Assembly: GCF_009765275.1 (NCBI RefSeq)
Contig: NZ_VOPH01000013.1
Span: forward strand, 39,382 to 103,381
Length of the DNA: 64,000 bases
From: Chachezhania sediminis
Lineage (GTDB): Bacteria; Pseudomonadota; Alphaproteobacteria; Rhodobacterales; Rhodobacteraceae
Direction of reading: 5' to 3'
Part shown: piece after piece, positions 38,139 through 47,835 of the stretch
Numbering within the stretch: the stretch's first letter is position 1
Layout: every line of letters starts with the position of its first letter
Notes under the pieces: generated by a model
What the model saw: only the letters and a program-made list of their open reading frames with translations
Databases searched by the model: none
What the model was told of the DNA's origin: nothing
Made by a program: the position numbers and the translations under genes

Positions 38139-38438
38139 CGTCGGAATCCCCCAATAAGCGTCCCACCGGTTCGACCCCATCGGCCCGGCGATTACAAGAC
38201 TGGGCGATCCCCCGCCCCGGTTCCGCCTTCGGCAGCATGCCCGGCCCGCCCGGACCCTATGCTCTATGTTGTATTTTCGCGCCAGAAAGAGGGAAATGGC
38301 GCGGCGTCGGTTCCCGGTGCCGTCTGCCCGCCCTAAGCAGGCCCCGCCGGTGCACCTGCACCGCTGCGCCAGCCGAATCCCGCCAGCCATGAATGTCCTT
38401 GTCACTCATGCTGCCCGTACGGGACCGGAGATCCGATC
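38139..38438. other. 300-bp divergent intergenic region
   Basis: This gap separates the XRE-cupin regulator from the TonB-receptor gene and holds no convincing gene. An AT-richer patch near 38265-38280 (TATGTTGTATTTT) could include promoter elements. A 6-bp inverted repeat CGCGCC / GGCGCG (38278-38283 and 38298-38303) follows it. No clear Fur-like or iron-rhodo-box motif was recognised. Confidence 0.4.
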
Positions 38439-40397
38439 TTGCGCACCCTCTTCCTATGCACATCCGCCCTTGCCCTTGTCGCCGCCAGCACCGCCACGGC
38501 CCAGGAAAGCAACCCCATGGACCTGGGGTCCATCGTCATCGGCTTCGGCGGCACCGCCGACGATCTGGATTCCGTCGAGGTCACCAGCGAGGACCTTCAG
38601 ATCATCCAGCCGAACGACCTGCAGGACGTCTTCAAGAACGAACCGGCCATCTCGGTCGGCAGTTCGCAGGCGATTTCCCAGAAGCTCTATGTCGACGGGG
38701 TGGAAGAGAACAATCTGGCCGTGACCATCGACGGCGCGCGACAGAACAACAAGATCTTCCACCACAACACGACCACCTATATCGACCCCGAACTGCTGAA
38801 GCAGGTGCGCGTCGATCCGGGCGTGGCGCCGGCCGATGCAGGTCCGGGCGCGCTTGGCGGTTCTGTCGCGTTCGAGACGAAGGATGTCGACGACCTGCTG
38901 GCCCCGGGCCTATCCTATGGTGGCCGGTTCGCGACCGAATACCAGTCGAACGGCAACATCTTTTCCAACAGCCTGACGCTGATGACCCGCCAGGGCGGGT
39001 TCGAGGCGCTGGCCTATGGCAAGGTCGCCAATGGCGGCGACCAGACCGATGGCGACGGCAACGACATCCTGGGGTCCGGCACCAAGATGCGCAGCGGGCT
39101 GGCCAAGCTGGCCTATGAACTGGACAATGGCGGGCGCTTCGAATTCACCTACGAATCCGTCCGCGACAACGACCTGCGCCCCTATCGCGCCGACATGCAG
39201 ACGGCCGGCGGCCCGCTGGCCACGCGGGTCTACGACCTGCAGCGCGACAATGCCGTCATCAGCTATACCACCGTGAACCCGACGGCACTCTGGGATCCGA
39301 AGATCCTGCTGGCCTACAGCGCCACCGACCTGAAGCTGCCCGAAGAGACCGAAACCAGCACCGGCAAGACCCACAGCTACAACGGCGTGATCCAGAACCG
39401 GTTCACGGTGGGGATCGGCACGATCACCGCGGGTCTGGACTTCTACACCGACGAGGGCGTGCTGGACTACAAGGTCCACGCCAAGCCCGACGTCGTCTTC
39501 GCCCCGGGCGAGAAGTCGCGCAATGTCGGCCTGTTCGCCCAGGCACGGCTGGAGCCGACGGACCGCTGGAAGATCTCGGCCGGCGTCCGCGGCGACATGC
39601 AAAGTTTCACCGGCACCGACGGGACCGAGTACGACAATTCCGGCCTGTCGGGGAACGCGGCGGTCGAATACGCGGTGACCGACACGTTCTCTCTCGGCGC
39701 CGGGGCCAGCCATGTGTGGGGCGGGATCGCACTGACGGAAAACTTCATCATGAACCCGGACTGGATCTATCCGGCCGAGACCATCGATCCGGTGACCGCC
39801 GACAACTACTATATCGCGGCCAATTTCAACTCCGGACCGTGGAGCCTGAGCGGCCGCCTGTTCAAGACCAGCATCGACAACGCCCGGGCGCCCAGTTATC
39901 GCGGCGGCCCGGCGCTGACCACCGACATGACCTCGGACGGCTATGAACTGAAGGCCGGGTACAACTGGGGATCGGGCCTGTTCCGGGTGGGCTTTGCCGA
40001 TATCGATACCAAGGTCGACGGCGCCCCGGCGGATTCCTATGTCGGCCGTTACCTGACCACGCCGATCGGCCGTCAGATGACGCTGGAAGTGCTGCAATCC
40101 GTGCCGAATACCGGCCTGTTCTTCGGCGCCGACGCGCAGCTGGCGTTCAAGGAGGACGGCTTCCACGAAGCGGCCAGGGTCGACACCCTGCCTGCCTATC
40201 AGGTCGTGAACGCCTTTGCCGAATACGTGCCGCCGCGGCTGGCGAACCTGAGCCTTCGGCTTCAGGTCGACAACATCTTCGACGCCCAATATGCCGACCG
40301 CGCCACTTATGGGCAGGAGTTCATCGTGTCAGACGGGCTGATCCCGCTGTACCAGCCGGGTCGGTCGGTTTCGGTCCGCGCGACGCTGAACTTCTGA
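38439..40397 (+). CDS. TonB-dependent outer-membrane receptor (iron/heme/siderophore)
   Basis: A 652-residue outer-membrane transporter. A signal peptide (LFLCTSALALVAASTATAQE) is followed by a plug domain with LQDVFKNEPAISVG, VTIDGARQNNKIFHHN and GPGALGGSVAFETKDV, then a 22-strand-type barrel ending in SVRATLNF with terminal Phe. The start is TTG at 38439; the nearby ATG at 38408 is out of frame. A ferric-siderophore ABC system follows in the same direction. The plug resembles heme/siderophore receptors, but the ligand cannot be fixed from sequence alone. Confidence 0.9.
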   Translation: MRTLFLCTSALALVAASTATAQESNPMDLGSIVIGFGGTADDLDSVEVTSEDLQIIQPNDLQDVFKNEPAISVGSSQAISQKLYVDGVEENNLAVTIDGARQNNKIFHHNTTTYIDPELLKQVRVDPGVAPADAGPGALGGSVAFETKDVDDLLAPGLSYGGRFATEYQSNGNIFSNSLTLMTRQGGFEALAYGKVANGGDQTDGDGNDILGSGTKMRSGLAKLAYELDNGGRFEFTYESVRDNDLRPYRADMQTAGGPLATRVYDLQRDNAVISYTTVNPTALWDPKILLAYSATDLKLPEETETSTGKTHSYNGVIQNRFTVGIGTITAGLDFYTDEGVLDYKVHAKPDVVFAPGEKSRNVGLFAQARLEPTDRWKISAGVRGDMQSFTGTDGTEYDNSGLSGNAAVEYAVTDTFSLGAGASHVWGGIALTENFIMNPDWIYPAETIDPVTADNYYIAANFNSGPWSLSGRLFKTSIDNARAPSYRGGPALTTDMTSDGYELKAGYNWGSGLFRVGFADIDTKVDGAPADSYVGRYLTTPIGRQMTLEVLQSVPNTGLFFGADAQLAFKEDGFHEAARVDTLPAYQVVNAFAEYVPPRLANLSLRLQVDNIFDAQYADRATYGQEFIVSDGLIPLYQPGRSVSVRATLNF

Positions 40398-40504
40398 TGC
40401 ACAGGACCATAGACTGGACCGCCCCCGTGATCAGATACCTCAAGGGACCGGTGCCGCGCGCCATGCCCGGATCAGGCCACGCGGCAGCCGGAAAGGGACG
40501 ATTC

Positions 40505-41395
40505 ATGTTTCGCAAACTCTTGCTGGCCCTCGTGTTGGCGGCGGCACCGGCTTTCGCCGATCCCGTCATCGTGGACAGCTTCGACGGCCCCGTCGAGGTC
40601 GAAGCCAACCCCGCCACCGTCGCCGTCTTCGATCTGGACGCCCTCGATACGCTGGGTGCCCTTGGGGTGAAGCCCCAGGGTGTGCCCAGCCCGATCTACC
40701 TGTCCTGGCTGGCCAAGGAGGTCGACGGCGCCCAGGTGGTCGGATCGCTGTTCGAACCGGACCTGGAGGCCATCGCGGTCCTGGGCCCCGACCTGATCGT
40801 CGCCGGCGGCCGGTCCCAGAAGGCGGTGCCGACGCTGGCGGGCATGGCGCCCACTGTCGACATGTCGATCTGGAACGACGCCGTGGGCGAAGGACTGGCA
40901 CGGCTGGACGCCTACGGCGCGATCTTCGGGAAAGAGGCAAGGGCCGCCGAACTGCGCGCGGCCTTCGCAGCCAAGCTGGACGCGGCCCGCGCCGCCGTCG
41001 CCGGCAAGGGCCGCGCCCTGATCGTGATGACCAACGGGCCAAAGGTGTCGGCCTATGGGGCCGCGGGCCGCTTCGGCTGGCTGCACAGCGCGCTGGATCT
41101 GCCCGAGGTGAACGCGAACGTGGAACAGACCACCCACGGTCAGGCCATCAGCTTTGAATTCATCAACGAGGTGAACCCCGAGATCCTGATCGTCGTCGAC
41201 CGCCTGTCGGCCATCGGTCAGGACGGGGAAAGCGCCTGGGCCACGCTGGACAATCCGTTGGTCCGCGACACGCAGGCCTGGAAGAGCGGCCAGGTCGTCT
41301 TTGTCGACAGCGGCGCGCTGTATCTTGCAGGTGGCGGGATCCGGTCCATGTCGCTGATCCTGGACCAGTTCATCGACGCGTTCGGGACCGAATAG
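40505..41395 (+). CDS. Siderophore ABC transporter binding protein (FatB/CeuE type)
   Basis: A 296-residue periplasmic binding protein with a signal peptide (cleavage near AFA-DPV). The FecB-like domain shows FDGPVEVEANPATVAVFDLD, DLEAIAVLGPDLIVAGGRSQ and EVNPEILIVVDRLSAIG. The start was chosen at the ATG directly ahead of the signal sequence, not the in-frame ATG at 40397, which adds an unrelated leader. It precedes two permeases and an ATPase. Together with the receptor upstream it makes a complete ferric-siderophore import route. Confidence 0.9.
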   Translation: MFRKLLLALVLAAAPAFADPVIVDSFDGPVEVEANPATVAVFDLDALDTLGALGVKPQGVPSPIYLSWLAKEVDGAQVVGSLFEPDLEAIAVLGPDLIVAGGRSQKAVPTLAGMAPTVDMSIWNDAVGEGLARLDAYGAIFGKEARAAELRAAFAAKLDAARAAVAGKGRALIVMTNGPKVSAYGAAGRFGWLHSALDLPEVNANVEQTTHGQAISFEFINEVNPEILIVVDRLSAIGQDGESAWATLDNPLVRDTQAWKSGQVVFVDSGALYLAGGGIRSMSLILDQFIDAFGTE

Positions 41396-41399
41396 GCCC

Positions 41400-42338
41400 A
41401 TGCGGCTTCTGGTCTGCCTGTCGGTGCTGGCGGTCCTCGTCGGGCTGTCGCTGGTCGTGGGGGTCATCGACATAAGCGCCGACGGCAATGCCCTGCAGAT
41501 TCTGGTCGTCAGCCGCCTGCCCCGTACGCTTGCGGTGGTGATCGCGGGCGCGGCGCTGGCCGTGTCGGGCGCCATCATGCAGATGCTTGTCCGGAACCGC
41601 TTTGTGGAACCGATGACCGCCGGCACCGGGCAAGGCGCAGCGCTTGGCGTGCTGGCGGCGACGCTTCTGATCCCCGATGCGCCCATTGTCGTGCGGATGA
41701 TCCTGGCGGCGGGGCTGGCGCTGTTGTCCAGCCTTGCCTTCCTGGCGATGACCCGCCGCCTGCCACCGACCCAGCCGCTGCTGATCCCGCTGGTCGCGCT
41801 GGTCTATGGCGCACTGATCCAGGCGGTCGTGACCTTCATCGCCTGGCAGACCGACCTGCTGCAATACGTGGCCATCTGGACGACCGGAGAGTTCTCCGGC
41901 GTCCTTTCGGGACGCTATGAACCGCTGTGGATCGCCGCGGGCGTGACGGTTCTTTGCTATGTCATCTCCGACCAGTTCGCGATCGTGGGCCTGGGCAAGG
42001 CGGTCAGCGTGAACCTTGGCCTGAACCATGACATGGTCCTGCTGCTGGGCCTTCTGGGCGTGTCCATCGTGACTGCCCTGACCGTCGTGACCGTCGGCAT
42101 GATCCCCTTCGTGGGGCTGGTCGTGCCCAACATCGTCTCGCGCCTTCACGGTGACAACCTGCGCGCCACGCTGCCCCTGACCGCCTTCTGGGGCGCGGGC
42201 GCCCTGCTTGCCTCGGACATCCTGGCCCGCGTACTGCGCTTTCCCTACGAGATCCCGGTGGGCACCGTCTTCGGCGTGATCGGGTCGGTCCTGTTTCTGT
42301 GGCTGCTGCATGCAAGGCAAACCCATGTCTCCCGCTAG
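41400..42338 (+). CDS. Ferric siderophore ABC permease, FatD/CeuB-like
   Basis: A 312-residue FecCD-family inner-membrane permease with about nine hydrophobic helices. Typical motifs are RLPRTLAVVIAGAALAVSGA, MQMLVRNRFVEP and VTVGMIPFVGLVVPNIVSRL. It starts 4 bases after the binding-protein stop and overlaps the second permease. Confidence 0.9.
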   Translation: MRLLVCLSVLAVLVGLSLVVGVIDISADGNALQILVVSRLPRTLAVVIAGAALAVSGAIMQMLVRNRFVEPMTAGTGQGAALGVLAATLLIPDAPIVVRMILAAGLALLSSLAFLAMTRRLPPTQPLLIPLVALVYGALIQAVVTFIAWQTDLLQYVAIWTTGEFSGVLSGRYEPLWIAAGVTVLCYVISDQFAIVGLGKAVSVNLGLNHDMVLLLGLLGVSIVTALTVVTVGMIPFVGLVVPNIVSRLHGDNLRATLPLTAFWGAGALLASDILARVLRFPYEIPVGTVFGVIGSVLFLWLLHARQTHVSR

Positions 42339-43272
42339 GGTCCTGGGCCTCCTGTCGCTAGTCGCGCTGGTGTCCGCCGCGGGCTACATGGGCCTGGCCG
42401 CCCGCGCACCGTGGAGCTTTCTTCTGCCCTTCCGGGGCGAGAAACTTCTGGCGCTGATCGTCGTGGCCGTGGCCGTGTCGACCGCGACGGTGCTGTTCCA
42501 GACCATCACCTTCAACCGGATCCTGACGCCATCCGTCATGGGGTTCGATGCGCTCTATGTCCTGATCGTGACTGTCGCCGTCTACCTCTTCGGTGGGGCG
42601 ACGGTGGTGGGTTGGCCCGGGATCACGATCTTCCTGATCTCGGCCCTTGCCATGATCAGTGCCTCGCTTCTGCTGTTCGGAACGCTCTTGGTGCAGGTAC
42701 GGGCCGACATTGTGCGGATGATCCTGACAGGCATCATCTTCGGCCTCTTGTTCCGGTCGCTGACCGGGTTCCTGGCGCGGTTGATCGATCCGAACGAATT
42801 CGCCGTGCTGCAGGTCGCCTCCTACGCGCGGTTCAACACGATCGAGACAGAGCTTCTGGGCATCGCCGCCCCCGTCACGCTGGTGGCCGTGGCGCTGGCC
42901 TGGCGGATGCGCCGGGCGCTGGATGTGGTGGCCCTGGGCCATGATCTTGCCATGGACCTGGGCGAGGAGCCGCGCCTGCGTCAGTTCCAGGCACTGACCA
43001 TCGTGGCCGTTCTTGTCGCCGTCTCCACCGCCTTTGTCGGCCCCGTGGCCTTCCTGGGCCTTCTGGTCGTCAGCCTGGCCCGCTGGGCCCTGCCTTCGCC
43101 CTGTCACGCGCATCTGCTGACCGCCTCGGCGCTGGTCTCCGTCATCGTGCTGGTGGGCGGGCAGACGGTGCTGGAACGGGTGATGAAATCCTCCACCCCG
43201 CTGTCGGTGATCGTGGAGCTTCTGGGCGGCCTTGTATTCCTGTCGCTGGTCCTGAGGGGGAAGGCGAAATGA
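42325..43272 (+). CDS. Ferric siderophore ABC permease, FatC/CeuC-like
   Basis: A 315-residue second FecCD permease, with TVLFQTITFNRILTPSVMGF, IIFGLLFRSLTGFLARLIDP and FVGPVAFLGLLVVSLARWAL. The ATG at 42325 has an AAGG site at suitable spacing, while the ATG at 42310 has none. Either way it overlaps the first permease gene, and it ends in an ATGA overlap with the ATPase gene. Confidence 0.9.
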   Translation: MSPARVLGLLSLVALVSAAGYMGLAARAPWSFLLPFRGEKLLALIVVAVAVSTATVLFQTITFNRILTPSVMGFDALYVLIVTVAVYLFGGATVVGWPGITIFLISALAMISASLLLFGTLLVQVRADIVRMILTGIIFGLLFRSLTGFLARLIDPNEFAVLQVASYARFNTIETELLGIAAPVTLVAVALAWRMRRALDVVALGHDLAMDLGEEPRLRQFQALTIVAVLVAVSTAFVGPVAFLGLLVVSLARWALPSPCHAHLLTASALVSVIVLVGGQTVLERVMKSSTPLSVIVELLGGLVFLSLVLRGKAK

Positions 43273-44021
43273 TCCGGATCGAAGACCTGTCCCATTCCAT
43301 CGCCGGAATGCATATCCTGCGGGACATCACGCTGACCCTGCCCAGGGGTGGGGTGACCGCGCTGATCGGGCCCAATGGCGCGGGAAAGTCGACACTGCTG
43401 TCCCTGATCGCCCGGCTGGAACGCGTACAGTCCGGAAGGATAGAGATCGACGGGTGCGACCTGTCGGGGATCCGCGGCGACGAGCTTGCCCGAAAACGCG
43501 CGATCCTGACCCAGCACTTCGACATCGCGCCCCGCCTCAGCGTGCAGCAACTGGTGGCGTTCGGGCGCTATCCCCACAGCCGCGGCCAGCCGACCGTCGA
43601 CTGCCACACCATGATCGACCGCGCCATCGCGCGCTTCGACCTTCAGGACCTGCGGCACCGGATGATCGACACGCTGTCGGGCGGGCAGCGGCAGCGGGCC
43701 CTGATCGCAATGATCTACGTGCAGGACAGCCCCTACATGCTGCTGGACGAGCCGCTGAACAATCTCGACATCGCCGCATCGCGCAGCCTGATGCAGCACC
43801 TGGTGGAACTGGCCGAACAGGACGGGCGGACGGTTCTGGTGGTGCTGCACGACGTGAACTATGCCGCGGCCTATGCCGATCGGATCGTAGCACTGGCCGG
43901 GGGGCGGGTCGTGCTGCAGGGCGCACCGGCCGATGTCGTGGACGCGACGCTGCTGCGAGAGGTCTTCGGGACCGACGCCACCGTCGAACAGGTCGGCGGG
44001 CGGGCGGTGGTGATGGTGTAA
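43269..44021 (+). CDS. Ferric siderophore ABC ATPase, FatE/CeuD-like
   Basis: A 250-residue ATPase with Walker A GPNGAGKST, signature LSGGQRQRALIAMIY, Walker B MLLDEPLNNLD and the switch LHDVNYAAAYADRIVAL. It is the last gene of the iron operon. No siderophore biosynthesis gene is in the window, so uptake of a foreign or elsewhere-made siderophore is implied. Confidence 0.92.
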   Translation: MIRIEDLSHSIAGMHILRDITLTLPRGGVTALIGPNGAGKSTLLSLIARLERVQSGRIEIDGCDLSGIRGDELARKRAILTQHFDIAPRLSVQQLVAFGRYPHSRGQPTVDCHTMIDRAIARFDLQDLRHRMIDTLSGGQRQRALIAMIYVQDSPYMLLDEPLNNLDIAASRSLMQHLVELAEQDGRTVLVVLHDVNYAAAYADRIVALAGGRVVLQGAPADVVDATLLREVFGTDATVEQVGGRAVVMV

Positions 44022-44294
44022 GGTCGCGGCGGGGCAAACGCCGCCCGACACAGGGACGATCCGGTCGCGGTGCCGGCGAAATCGTCGATGCGCCCGACTT
44101 TTGTGAACCCACCAGCCGGATCGACGGCTGTCGACACGACCTGGAACCGGCACGGGGCCGCCTGTGTGGAACATGTGGCCATCCCGGACGCGACCGCAGC
44201 CGGCACGCTGTCGCAGGTGCCCGGGCAAAAGCGCCGCCATATCGGGAATGTCTGGCAGGTCGGGATCCAACCGCCGCTTCAGCCCCGCGCCAGG

Positions 44295-44327
44295 GGCCAA
44301 TAGACCAATGAAGGTTGGCTATTGGCC
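44295..44327. terminator. AT-richer hairpin in the 450-bp gap before mscS
   Basis: GGCCAATAG-a-CCAA pairs with TTGG-CTATTGGCC (13 bp, one bulged A) around a TGAAGG loop. It lies 273 bases after the iron operon and 144 bases before the mscS start. The other bases between 44022 and 44471 contain no convincing gene, only GC-rich open frames without family resemblance. It may be a late terminator or a leader structure for mscS. Confidence 0.5.
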
Positions 44328-44471
44328 AAAGTCGCGGTAACAGCGATGGCAGGGACGTCGTTCAAACCCTTGCATCCGCAGTCATATTCCCGGCTTCCCC
44401 GGCATCGGACCGCGGCGGGCACACGCCTTCCCGGTCCGGGCTGCGAAAGGGCCAGACTGTTGGAGACCGCC

Positions 44472-46427
44472 ATGACACGACTTCGAGACCTGACATGCCT
44501 GCCCCGGGACCGCAGCCGGGCCGGCATCGCCGGGGCGCTGTGCAGTCTGGCGATGATGCTGGCGGTCATCGCCGGGCTTCTGGGCACCGCCCTGCCCCGG
44601 CAGGCACTGGCACAGACCCCGGCGCCCGCGCGGATGGGCCACCAGTTCTGGACCCCGGTGCGGACCGACAGCCCGCGCGAGACAATGGAATCCTTCCTTC
44701 TGGTCTCGGACCAGCTGGAACAGACCATCGCCACATATATTCAGAATCCCAGCAAGGAACTGGCGGCCGATATCTCGGTCCTGTCCGACCTTCTGGTCTA
44801 CATGATCGACCTTGAAGACGTGCCCACTGCCACGCGGCGGGAAACCGGCATCAAGACCTTCGAATTCCTGATGGATATCTTCGGCCGCATCGGCGCCCCC
44901 GACCTGTCCGAGCTTCCGGGCCTGGACGACGTCGGGGCCCAGGGGATCGACAATGTCCGGATCCCGCAGACGCCGTTCCGGATCGACCGGATCACCGAAG
45001 GTCCAAGGGAAGGCGAGTTCCTGTTTTCAGGCGCCACGGTGCGGATCGCGCCGCGGTTCTACGACGCCGTCCGGCACCTGCCGCTGCAAAGCGTGATGGG
45101 CATCGACAGCTGGATAGACTTCGGACCGGAACAGACCGGGCCGCTGGTGCCGCCCTTCGTGATGCGGATGATGCCCGACGCGCTGAACCGGCTGTGGCTG
45201 GAAACGCCGGCCTGGAAGGTCATGTTCGAAACGTTTCTGCTGCTGCTGATCGGGGCCCTGCTTCTGGCTCTGAACCGGATGCTGAAGCGGATCCGGACCG
45301 TAGGGCGCGTCGGGCAGCTTCTGCTGCGTTCGATCCCGCCGCTTTTGCTGGTCTATCTGTCAGTGGACGCGCTGCCGTTCATTGCCTACCAGGTCCACCT
45401 CTCCGGCCAGTTCGCGATGCTTTACGACATGGCCCTGGCAGTCGCCCTGTACGGCGCGCTGGCGATGCTGTTCTGGCTTGCCGTCCGCGCGGCGGTCGAG
45501 GCGATCATCCTGTCGCCCCGGATCATGGAAGAAAGCCTGGACGCCGGTCTGCTGCGGCTGGGCAGCGCCACCGTGGGCGTGATCGGCGCCATGGTCATCG
45601 TGGCCCTGGGCGGGCAGGCCATCGGCCTGCCGGTGCTCAGCGTTGTGGCCGGTCTTGGCGTCGGCGGTCTGGCCATGGCCCTGGCCGTGCGCCCCACCTT
45701 CGAAAACCTGATCGGCGGCGTGATCCTGTTCATCGACCGTCCCGTGCGGGTGGGCGACTTCTGCAGCGTCGGCGACCAGCGCGGCACGGTGGCCGGGATC
45801 GGTATCCGGTCGACGAAACTGCGGGCGCTGGACCGGACCATCATCTCGATCCCCAACGCGCAATTCGCCGACATGCAGATCGTGAACTGGACCGAATGCG
45901 ACCAGTTGCTGATCAACGAAACCATCGCGCTGCGCCAGGACATCAGTGCCGACCAGCTGCGCTATGTGCTGGCGCAGCTGCGCCGCATGCTTCTGGCCCA
46001 TCCAAGGATCGTCAGCGACACGATCCGGGTGCGCCTTGTGGGCTTTGCCGATGGCGCACCTCATGTCGACATCCGCATCTATGCCGATACGCGGGACTGG
46101 AACGACTTCTACGCCATCCGCGAGGATGTGCTTCTGCGGGTCTTCGACACGATCCTCGACGCGGGCACCCGGCCCGCCTTCCCGTCCCAGACGCTCTACA
46201 TGGCCCGGGACGAGGCCCCCGATGAAGAGCGCAGCACCGCGGCCGAAAGCAGCGTCCAGCAGTGGCGGAAAGAAGGCAGGCTGCCTTTCCCGCGCATGAC
46301 CCAGGCCGAACAAGAGGCGCTGCACGGCACGCTGGACTATCCTCCCACCGGCAGCCACGAGGCCGGCAAGCACGGGCCGGCTGCCCCGCTTTCGTCCGAA
46401 CCCGGAACGCCGCCGCAAAAGGGCTGA
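44472..46427 (+). CDS. MscS-family mechanosensitive ion channel, long form
   Basis: A 651-residue inner-membrane channel that relieves osmotic stress. A signal peptide (about residues 20-48, ending RQALAQ) is followed by a soluble periplasmic region (about 180 residues) and four to five membrane helices. The pore helix and beta domain read VVAGLGVGGLAMALAVRPTF, FIDRPVRVGDFCSVGDQRGT and SIPNAQFADMQIVNWT. The start was placed at the ATG after GGAG at 44465; an earlier in-frame start adds an unlikely basic leader. The Pro/Ser-rich C-terminal tail is not conserved. Context gives no specific function. Confidence 0.9.
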   Translation: MTRLRDLTCLPRDRSRAGIAGALCSLAMMLAVIAGLLGTALPRQALAQTPAPARMGHQFWTPVRTDSPRETMESFLLVSDQLEQTIATYIQNPSKELAADISVLSDLLVYMIDLEDVPTATRRETGIKTFEFLMDIFGRIGAPDLSELPGLDDVGAQGIDNVRIPQTPFRIDRITEGPREGEFLFSGATVRIAPRFYDAVRHLPLQSVMGIDSWIDFGPEQTGPLVPPFVMRMMPDALNRLWLETPAWKVMFETFLLLLIGALLLALNRMLKRIRTVGRVGQLLLRSIPPLLLVYLSVDALPFIAYQVHLSGQFAMLYDMALAVALYGALAMLFWLAVRAAVEAIILSPRIMEESLDAGLLRLGSATVGVIGAMVIVALGGQAIGLPVLSVVAGLGVGGLAMALAVRPTFENLIGGVILFIDRPVRVGDFCSVGDQRGTVAGIGIRSTKLRALDRTIISIPNAQFADMQIVNWTECDQLLINETIALRQDISADQLRYVLAQLRRMLLAHPRIVSDTIRVRLVGFADGAPHVDIRIYADTRDWNDFYAIREDVLLRVFDTILDAGTRPAFPSQTLYMARDEAPDEERSTAAESSVQQWRKEGRLPFPRMTQAEQEALHGTLDYPPTGSHEAGKHGPAAPLSSEPGTPPQKG

Positions 46428-46452
46428 CCGGCATCCGAAGAACAAAGGTCCG

Positions 46453-46626
46453 ATGCACGACATGACCGCCTCTGCCCGCTTTTCCCGCAGCACCGCCGGG
46501 CCGGATCTGCCGGCGCCGCAGCCCGGCGCAGATGTCCTGGACGTTCTGCAGCGGGCGGGCTTCGTCCCCGAAGGCCTTCCCACCCCTGTGGCGGGCGGCG
46601 CCCTGACCCTTCCCGAAGGACACTGA
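46453..46626 (+). CDS. Small ORF (57 aa) resembling a CoA-transferase tail
   Basis: A 57-codon frame fills most of the gap between mscS and the acyl-CoA dehydrogenase, stopping 3 bases before the latter's start. It reads MHDMTASARFSRSTAGPDLP at the N-terminus, then PGADVLDVLQRAGFVPEGLP. The second part looks like the last residues of CaiB/BaiF-type CoA-transferases (G-x-DT-DAVLxEAGF pattern). Such a transferase precedes the second acyl-CoA dehydrogenase at 51.7 kb. It may be the stump of a deleted CoA-transferase gene, or a small independent protein coupled to the dehydrogenase. Confidence 0.45.
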   Translation: MHDMTASARFSRSTAGPDLPAPQPGADVLDVLQRAGFVPEGLPTPVAGGALTLPEGH

Positions 46627-46629
46627 CCC

Positions 46630-47796
46630 ATGGACTTCAACCTGACCGACGACCAGCGCGCGATCCGGGATGCCATCGAACGCATCTGCGCCCCATTCGG
46701 CGACGACTACTGGCTGAAGAAGGATCGCGACGGCGGCTTTCCGACCGATTTCTACGACGCGCTGGCGCGCGAAGGCTGGCTGGGCATCTGCACGGCCGAG
46801 GCGCAGGGCGGCGCAGGCCTGGGCGTGACCGAAGCCGCGATCATGATGCGCACCATTGCCGAAAGCGGTGCGGGGCTGTCGGGGGCTTCGGCCGTGCACA
46901 TCAACATCTTCGGGCTGAAGCCGGTCGATGTCTTCGGCACCGAAGATCAGAAGGCCCGCATGATCCGCCCCATGGCGGAAGGCCGGGAAAAGGCCTGTTT
47001 CGGCGTGACCGAACCCGATACCGGTTTGAACACCACCCAGTTGAAGCTGCGCGCGGACAAGCGCGGCGACAAATATGTCGTGAACGGACAGAAGGTCTGG
47101 ATCTCGACCGCGCAGGTGGCGGACAACATCCTGCTGCTGGCGCGGACCACGCCGCTGGACCAGGTCACGAAGCCCACCCAAGGGTTGTCGCTGTTCTACA
47201 CCCCCTTCGACCGGACCCGCATCCGCGTGTCCGAGATCGAGAAGATGGGCCGCAAGGCCGTAGATTCGAACGAACTCTTCTTCGAGGATTTCGAGATCCC
47301 GGAAACCGACCGCATCGGCAAGGAAGGCGAAGGGTTCCGCTATATCCTGCAGGGCATGAACCCCGAACGGATCCTGATCGCGGCCGAGGCGGTGGGCCTG
47401 GGCTTTGCCGCGCTGAAGAAGGCGGTGGCCTATGCCAGGGAACGCAATGTCTTCAACCGCCCCATCGGCCAGAACCAGGCGATCCAGCACCCGCTGGCGA
47501 TCTGCCAGTCGAATCTGGAAGCCGCCTGGCTGGTGACGCTGAAGGCTGCCTGGCTTTACGACCGGGGAGAGCCCTGCGGGGCCGAGGCGAACATGGCCAA
47601 GTACCTGGCCGGTGAAGCGGGCTATGACGCGTGCCAGCAGGCTGTGATGACCCATGGCGGCTTTGGCTATGCCAGGGAATATCACGTCGAACGCTATCTG
47701 CGGGAAAGCCTGATCCCCCGCATCGCGCCGATCTCTCCGCAGCTTGCGCTGTGCTACATTGCCGAGCGGGTGCTGGGCCTGCCGAAATCCTACTGA
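46630..47796 (+). CDS. Acyl-CoA dehydrogenase, first copy
   Basis: A 388-residue FAD acyl-CoA dehydrogenase. Visible are ACFGVTEPDTGLNTTQLKLR and KYVVNGQKVWIST (FAD and substrate loop), and GQNQAIQHPLA and MTHGGFGYAREYHVERYLRE near the C-terminus. The usual catalytic Glu in the YEGT motif is absent (the text reads RIAPIS). A Glu occurs at the alternative isovaleryl-CoA-dehydrogenase-type position, Glu246 in MNPERILIAAE. It is related to the copy at 52.9 kb. The substrate is unknown, probably a branched or dicarboxylic acyl-CoA. Confidence 0.9.
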   Translation: MDFNLTDDQRAIRDAIERICAPFGDDYWLKKDRDGGFPTDFYDALAREGWLGICTAEAQGGAGLGVTEAAIMMRTIAESGAGLSGASAVHINIFGLKPVDVFGTEDQKARMIRPMAEGREKACFGVTEPDTGLNTTQLKLRADKRGDKYVVNGQKVWISTAQVADNILLLARTTPLDQVTKPTQGLSLFYTPFDRTRIRVSEIEKMGRKAVDSNELFFEDFEIPETDRIGKEGEGFRYILQGMNPERILIAAEAVGLGFAALKKAVAYARERNVFNRPIGQNQAIQHPLAICQSNLEAAWLVTLKAAWLYDRGEPCGAEANMAKYLAGEAGYDACQQAVMTHGGFGYAREYHVERYLRESLIPRIAPISPQLALCYIAERVLGLPKSY

Positions 47797-47835
47797 GGGA
47801 AGCGGGCGATGGCCGTCATCGAAACCTTGCCGTAG

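Noticed and set aside
44070..44303. 77-codon open frame after the iron operon
   Set aside because: No ribosome-binding site, no family resemblance, and it runs into the hairpin.
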